From: Pseudomonas sp. CCC3.1
GTDB taxonomy: Bacteria > Pseudomonadota > Gammaproteobacteria > Pseudomonadales > Pseudomonadaceae
DNA: 64,000 nt
Direction of reading: 5' to 3'
Assembly (NCBI RefSeq): GCF_034347405.1
Contig: NZ_CP133778.1
Coordinates: 3,038,001 to 3,102,000 of the forward strand
The notes below the pieces were generated by a model, which saw only the letters and a list, made by a program, of their open reading frames with translations, was not told the DNA's origin and did not search any database. Both the position numbers and the translations under genes were made by a program. Shown here piece after piece: positions 59,899-64,000 of the stretch. Position 1 is the stretch's first letter. Each line of letters starts with the position of its first letter.

Positions 59899-61632
59899 AT
59901 GTCGAATGTATTCTCGCGCCTGCGCAACGCCAGCCTAGTTATTCCAGTGGCGCTGGCGCTGGGCGCCTGTAACCCGCCCGGTAAACCGGTCGAGGTCAAC
60001 ATTGCCGCGATCAACGATTTTCACGGCAACCTCACCGCCACCCCGTTTACCTACGCTGATGCATCGGCGCCGGGCGGCAAGGTGACACTCAAGGCTGGCG
60101 GCATCAACGCCCTCAGCGGCGTGGTCGGCGAGTTGCGCAAAAGCGACCCGCAACTGCTGCTGGTCGGCGCTGGAGACATGATTGGGGGCAGCCCGCCGAT
60201 GTCAGCCATGTGGGCGGATGAACCAACCCTGACGGCACTCGGCACCCTGGGGCTCAGATTCAGCGTTATCGGTAACCATGAACTCGATCAGGGCACGATC
60301 GAACTGCAACGCCAGATCAATGGCGGATGCGACTCTCCTCGCCCCGAAAAAGCCTGTCTGTACAGCACAGACTACAAAGGCACGCGCTTTCCCTATGTAG
60401 CTGCCAACCTGATGGACGCACAAACCGGCAAACCACTGTTCCCGGCCTACCGGATCGAAGAGGCCAATGGCGCGAAAATCGCGTTCGTTGGCGCCGTGCT
60501 TAAAAATGTCTCGGCCTATGTCAGCACCCAAAGCATGAACGGCCTGTACTCCATCGACGAAGCCGACGCCATCAACGCGCAACTGCCAGCGCTGCACAAG
60601 CTGGGAGTCGATGCCGTCGTCGCAGTGATTCACCAGGGCGGCGAAACCGTTGAACCCTACGACCAGACCGATTGCAGTCAGCTAAAAGGCGACATCATCG
60701 ACGTGGCTAATCGCCTGGCGCCAGAAATCAAAGTGGTGATCACGGCTCACACTCACCAGGGCTACCTGTGCCGCCTCGGCGACAAGCTGGTCACTCAGGG
60801 CAGTTCGTTCGGGCGTCTGGTGACTCACCTCACCTTGACGGTCGATCCGGTCAAGCACCAACTGCTGGATGCCAAGGCGCAGAACATTCTGGCCGACCCT
60901 AAGCGCTACCCGCCGCTGCCGGAAATCGCCGCACAACAGGCCGAAGTGGAAGCCCGCAGCCATGAGCACCTGAGCAAACCCATCGCGCGCATGGCTGATA
61001 CCGAAGTGAAACGCACGCTCAATGCCGCAGGCGAATCCGCCATGGGCGATCTGGTGTCTGATGCGCAACTGAAGGCTACCCGCTCACTGGGTGCACAGGT
61101 AGCGTTCATCAACCTGGGCGGGATTCGTACCGACCTGATTCTCGAACCCGGCCAGGAACAACTCACCTACAGCCAAGTGGCCTCGGTGCAGCCGTTCAAC
61201 AACACGCTGAACATCCTGACCTTGAGCGGCGCGCAACTGAAACAACTGCTCGAACAGCAATGGCAAAACAACGGTTTCGGTTTCTACCCATTACAGCCCT
61301 CGTCTTCGCTGACCTACCGCTGGGACCCCAGCAAGCCGCAAGGGGAGCGAATCGTCGCCAGCAGCATACGTATTGATGGGGTGCAGGTGGTGCCTGAAAT
61401 GAGCTACCAGGTCACCGTGAACTCGTTCATGGCTGGCGGCGGCGATAACTTCACCGTCTTCAAGGATGCCAGCGAGCGCCTGGACACCGGGCTCAACGAC
61501 CTCGACGCACTGATCGACTACCTGCAAGTCAGCGACCGTGCCGGTGAACCGGTTGGCCAGTTGAATCCGCAAAAGCGCATCCAAAGGGTCGACAACGGCC
61601 TGGCCGACGCCTCTGCGAGCACCCAGCCATGA
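59899..61632 (+). CDS. UshA-like 5'-nucleotidase lipoprotein
   Basis: This 577-residue protein has a lipobox (LGAC, Cys24) and the two-domain 5'-nucleotidase structure. The metallophosphatase domain has AAINDFHGNL, GAGDMIGGSP, GNHELDQG and ITAHTHQG, all metal-site motifs; the C-terminal domain has NLGGIRTDL and NSFMAGGGDNFTVF that bind the base. It should remove phosphate from nucleotides in the periplasm. It overlaps cdd by 4 bp. Confidence 0.93.
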   Translation: MSNVFSRLRNASLVIPVALALGACNPPGKPVEVNIAAINDFHGNLTATPFTYADASAPGGKVTLKAGGINALSGVVGELRKSDPQLLLVGAGDMIGGSPPMSAMWADEPTLTALGTLGLRFSVIGNHELDQGTIELQRQINGGCDSPRPEKACLYSTDYKGTRFPYVAANLMDAQTGKPLFPAYRIEEANGAKIAFVGAVLKNVSAYVSTQSMNGLYSIDEADAINAQLPALHKLGVDAVVAVIHQGGETVEPYDQTDCSQLKGDIIDVANRLAPEIKVVITAHTHQGYLCRLGDKLVTQGSSFGRLVTHLTLTVDPVKHQLLDAKAQNILADPKRYPPLPEIAAQQAEVEARSHEHLSKPIARMADTEVKRTLNAAGESAMGDLVSDAQLKATRSLGAQVAFINLGGIRTDLILEPGQEQLTYSQVASVQPFNNTLNILTLSGAQLKQLLEQQWQNNGFGFYPLQPSSSLTYRWDPSKPQGERIVASSIRIDGVQVVPEMSYQVTVNSFMAGGGDNFTVFKDASERLDTGLNDLDALIDYLQVSDRAGEPVGQLNPQKRIQRVDNGLADASASTQP

Positions 61633-62045
61633 GCCGTACCCCGGAGGCGCAAGCCCTCTACGAACGTTTGCTGCCCGAAGCCATCGCGGCCTCAAAAGCC
61701 GCCTGGTGCCCGCATTCGGACTTCCCTGTCGGTGCGGCCCTGCTAACGGCAGACGATCAGATCATTCGCGGCTGCAATGTCGAGAATGTGTCCTACGGCC
61801 TGACCAATTGCGCTGAACGCAGCGCATTGTTCAGTGCCATCGCCCAAGGTCATAAGCCTGGCAGCTTCAAAGCCATGCTGGTGTACGCGCCCAAGGTGGC
61901 GCTGATTTCCCCCTGCGGCGCGTGCCGCCAGGTGATGCACGAACTCATGCTTGCTCACTGCCCGGTGTATTGCGTCGGGCATCAAGAATCGGCCAGCCGC
62001 GACTGGACCATCGAGCAACTGCTGCCCGGCGCCTTTCGTTTTTAA
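61629..62045 (+). CDS. cdd: Cytidine deaminase
   Basis: This 138-residue homotetrameric-type cytidine deaminase has the zinc motifs NCAERSA (Cys and catalytic Glu) and PCGACRQV. It turns cytidine and deoxycytidine into uridine and deoxyuridine. It overlaps the nucleotidase stop (ATGA) and lies 79 bp before nupC. Confidence 0.95.
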   Translation: MSRTPEAQALYERLLPEAIAASKAAWCPHSDFPVGAALLTADDQIIRGCNVENVSYGLTNCAERSALFSAIAQGHKPGSFKAMLVYAPKVALISPCGACRQVMHELMLAHCPVYCVGHQESASRDWTIEQLLPGAFRF

Positions 62046-62124
62046 CGACCCACTGCCCTGCCCGCCACACCGTCCTCAAGAAACGGAAGGCGACTTTGAT
62101 GCGTTACACATGGGGATGTAGTCA

Positions 62125-63384
62125 ATGAGCTTCATGGGTGTAGTGGTATTGATTCTTCTGGCGGTGTTGCTCTCCAGCAACCGGCGGGCGATCAAGTTAC
62201 AAACAGTGGGTGGAGCCTTTTTACTGCAAGCAGGCGTTGGCGCTTTCGCGCTGTATGTGCCGTGGGGGCAAGCGACGTTAACCGGGATTTCCGATGCGGT
62301 GTCATCGCTGCAAGGCTATGCCAACGAAGGCATCAGTTTTCTGTTCGGCCCACTGGCCAGTGAAAAGATGTTTGAGATCTTCGGCAATCAAGGATTCGTG
62401 TTTGCGATCAGGGTGTTGCCGCTGATTGTGTTTTTCAGCAGTTTCATCGCCATCCTGTACTACCTGGGCGTGATGAACGTGATTATTCGGGTCATCGGCG
62501 GCGGGTTACAGCGCGTCCTGGGCACCAGCCGCACCGAGTCGATGTCGGCCACCGCCAACATCTTTGTCGGCCAGAGCGAAGCACCCATGGTGGTGCGCCC
62601 ATTTCTGGCCAACATGACGCGCTCCGAACTGTTCGCGGTCATGGCCGGCGGGTTGGCCTCGGTCGCAGGCTCGGTGCTAATCGGCTACGCCAGCCTGGGT
62701 ATCGAACTCAAGTACCTGATTGCTGCCAGCTTTATGGCCGCCCCCGGCGGGCTGCTGATGGCCAAGTTGATGGAGCCCGAAACCCACGTGCCGCATGACG
62801 ACCCCAGCGATGTCGAGGTGTACCCCGACGACAAGCCCGCCAACGTCATTGACGCCGCCGCACTGGGGGTCAGTAACGGTCTGCACCTAGCACTCAACGT
62901 GGGCGCCATGCTGTTGGCCTTCATCGCCTTGATCGCCATGCTCAATGGCATTCTTGGCTGGTGCGGCGCATGGTTCGGCTTTCCACACCTGAGCCTGCAA
63001 TTGGTTCTCGGCCACCTGTTTGCACCCTTGGCCTTCTTGCTGGGCGTACCGTGGAGCGAAGCGACCATTGCCGGCGGATTTATCGGCGAGAAACTCGTCC
63101 TCAATGAGTTCGTCGCTTATGTGGACTTCGCCGCTTACCTGGACCCGGTGCAAGCCGCCGCCAAAGGCGTCACGGTGCTGTCGGCGCATACCCAAGTGAT
63201 CGTGACCTTTGCCCTGTGCGGTTTTGCCAACCTGTCATCGATCGGCATCATTCTCGGCGGCCTTGGGGTCATGGCCCCTTCCCGTCGCCAAGACCTGGCT
63301 CGCATGGGGCTTCGCGCAGTCGCCGCCGGCACATTGTCTAACCTTATGAGTGCTGCACTGGCGGGCGTGTTCATCTCCCTTTGA
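62125..63384 (+). CDS. nupC: NupC-family concentrative nucleoside transporter
   Basis: This 419-residue inner-membrane protein has the CNT family blocks GNQGFVFAIRVLPLIVFFSS, ATANIFVGQSEAPMVVRPFL and GGLASVAGSVLIGY, with GEKLVLNEFVAY near the nucleoside site. It imports nucleosides with protons or sodium. GGGGA eight bases upstream supports ATG 62125. It follows cdd and precedes deoC. Confidence 0.94.
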   Translation: MSFMGVVVLILLAVLLSSNRRAIKLQTVGGAFLLQAGVGAFALYVPWGQATLTGISDAVSSLQGYANEGISFLFGPLASEKMFEIFGNQGFVFAIRVLPLIVFFSSFIAILYYLGVMNVIIRVIGGGLQRVLGTSRTESMSATANIFVGQSEAPMVVRPFLANMTRSELFAVMAGGLASVAGSVLIGYASLGIELKYLIAASFMAAPGGLLMAKLMEPETHVPHDDPSDVEVYPDDKPANVIDAAALGVSNGLHLALNVGAMLLAFIALIAMLNGILGWCGAWFGFPHLSLQLVLGHLFAPLAFLLGVPWSEATIAGGFIGEKLVLNEFVAYVDFAAYLDPVQAAAKGVTVLSAHTQVIVTFALCGFANLSSIGIILGGLGVMAPSRRQDLARMGLRAVAAGTLSNLMSAALAGVFISL

Positions 63385-63449
63385 CGCGCCCACTACCCCA
63401 ACAGGCGCCAGCCAATGACCTGGCGCCTCTGAAAGATCGAAGACATGAC

Positions 63450-64000
63450 ATGAATGACAACGAACACACCTTGGCACGCCGAGTCATCGCCCTACTGGAC
63501 CTGACTTCACTCAACGCTGACGATACCGACGCCACCATCGAGGCGCTGTGCCGCAAAGCACTGACCCCGGTCGGCCCGGTCACGGCAGTCTGTGTCTACC
63601 CGCAGTTCGTCAGTCTGGCCCGCCACACCCTGAATACCTTGGGTGGCGACGCGGTAAGTGTCGCAACCGTGTGCAACTTCCCAGGCGGTAACTTGCCGCT
63701 GGCCGAGGTACTGGCACACATCCGCGAAGCGCTGGAAAACGGCGCCAACGAGATTGATGTGGTTTACCCCTACCGCGCCCTGATTGCCGGTGACGAACAG
63801 CCCGGACGCGAACTGGTCGCGGCCTGCAAGTCACTGTGCGAGGGCCGTGCGCTGCTCAAGGTGATTCTGGAAACCGGCGAACTCAACGCGCAGCTGATTT
63901 ACCGGGCCAGCATCGACGCTATCAACGCAGGCGCCGACTTCATCAAGACCAGCACCGGCAAGGTAAAGGTCAACGCCACCAAGCAGGCCGCTGAGTTGAT
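63450..64000 (+). CDS. deoC: Deoxyribose-phosphate aldolase (partial, cut by right edge)
   Basis: The first ~183 residues are visible and match E. coli-type DeoC: LDLTSLNADDTDATIEALCR, VCNFPGGN, NEIDVVYPYRAL, the Schiff-base Lys region LLKVILETGEL and FIKTSTGKVKVNAT. It splits deoxyribose 5-phosphate to acetaldehyde and glyceraldehyde 3-phosphate. It is the eighth co-oriented gene of the exbD run, 65 bp after nupC. The C-terminus and any further genes lie outside the window. Confidence 0.95.
   Translation, partial: MNDNEHTLARRVIALLDLTSLNADDTDATIEALCRKALTPVGPVTAVCVYPQFVSLARHTLNTLGGDAVSVATVCNFPGGNLPLAEVLAHIREALENGANEIDVVYPYRALIAGDEQPGRELVAACKSLCEGRALLKVILETGELNAQLIYRASIDAINAGADFIKTSTGKVKVNATKQAAEL

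Overview
The window looks like a chromosomal segment of a Pseudomonas species outside P. aeruginosa (P. fluorescens/P. fragi-like). The evidence is the gene content: a ptxS-kguEKTD 2-ketogluconate operon with exact PtxS operators, an itaconate cluster ordered like PA0877-PA0886, the small DUF1652 and DUF2388 proteins typical of Pseudomonas, and four TGTGGGAGC/GCTCCTACA-type REP palindromes. Species assignment is not possible by reading alone.

Layout. 1-3093: 5' part of a PAS-GGDEF cyclase, a tyrosine-integrase remnant and the ABC-F gene ybiT. 3538-11490: an accessory catabolic block with a LysR regulator, a divergent SDR, a broken DapA-family gene, and a minus-strand run encoding a DUF4392/D-glutamate-cyclase-like protein, a D-threonine-aldolase/D-serine-dehydratase-fold PLP enzyme, RidA, an Asp-nucleophile alpha/beta hydrolase, an MFS carrier and an RraA-like aldolase. 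11986-19556: housekeeping and stress genes (MFS, hydrolase, azoR, LysR, MmcQ, DUF1294, uppP, a chemoreceptor). 19708-24961: ptxS-kguEKTD. 25049-28844: a polyamine-type operon (AraC, FAD oxidase, cupin, periplasmic binding protein). 29099-39771: DUF1652, a UvrD-like helicase, pirin, punC/punR, DUF4174, DUF3455, an ECF sigma/anti-sigma pair, DedA and a His-tailed EamA transporter. 40219-44558: the lysozyme inhibitor Ivy, small proteins and a decayed prophage (endolysin, tail and integrase fragments) beside tRNA-Leu(UAA), with a repeat-bearing cigR gene inside it. 45039-55180: a lipoprotein, then the itaconate degradation and TRAP uptake operon with its LysR regulator. 55698-64000: exbD-tonB-receptor-exbB followed by 5'-nucleotidase, cdd, nupC and deoC (cut by the right edge).

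How the genes work together. The clearest complete pathways are 2-ketogluconate use (uptake, phosphorylation, reduction under PtxS) and itaconate use (TRAP uptake, CoA transfer, hydration, citramalyl-CoA cleavage to acetyl-CoA and pyruvate). The two most interesting units are less familiar. The first is an eight-gene co-oriented run at the right edge that joins its own TonB energy system and outer-membrane receptor to periplasmic dephosphorylation, inner-membrane nucleoside uptake and cytosolic nucleoside breakdown. It reads as a dedicated nucleotide/nucleoside scavenging system. The second is the 5650-11490 block, which looks like an uncharacterised route for a D- or beta-hydroxy amino acid, with a LysR regulator and shared CTATC/GATAG motifs. 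Both proposals are inferences from gene order and family knowledge.
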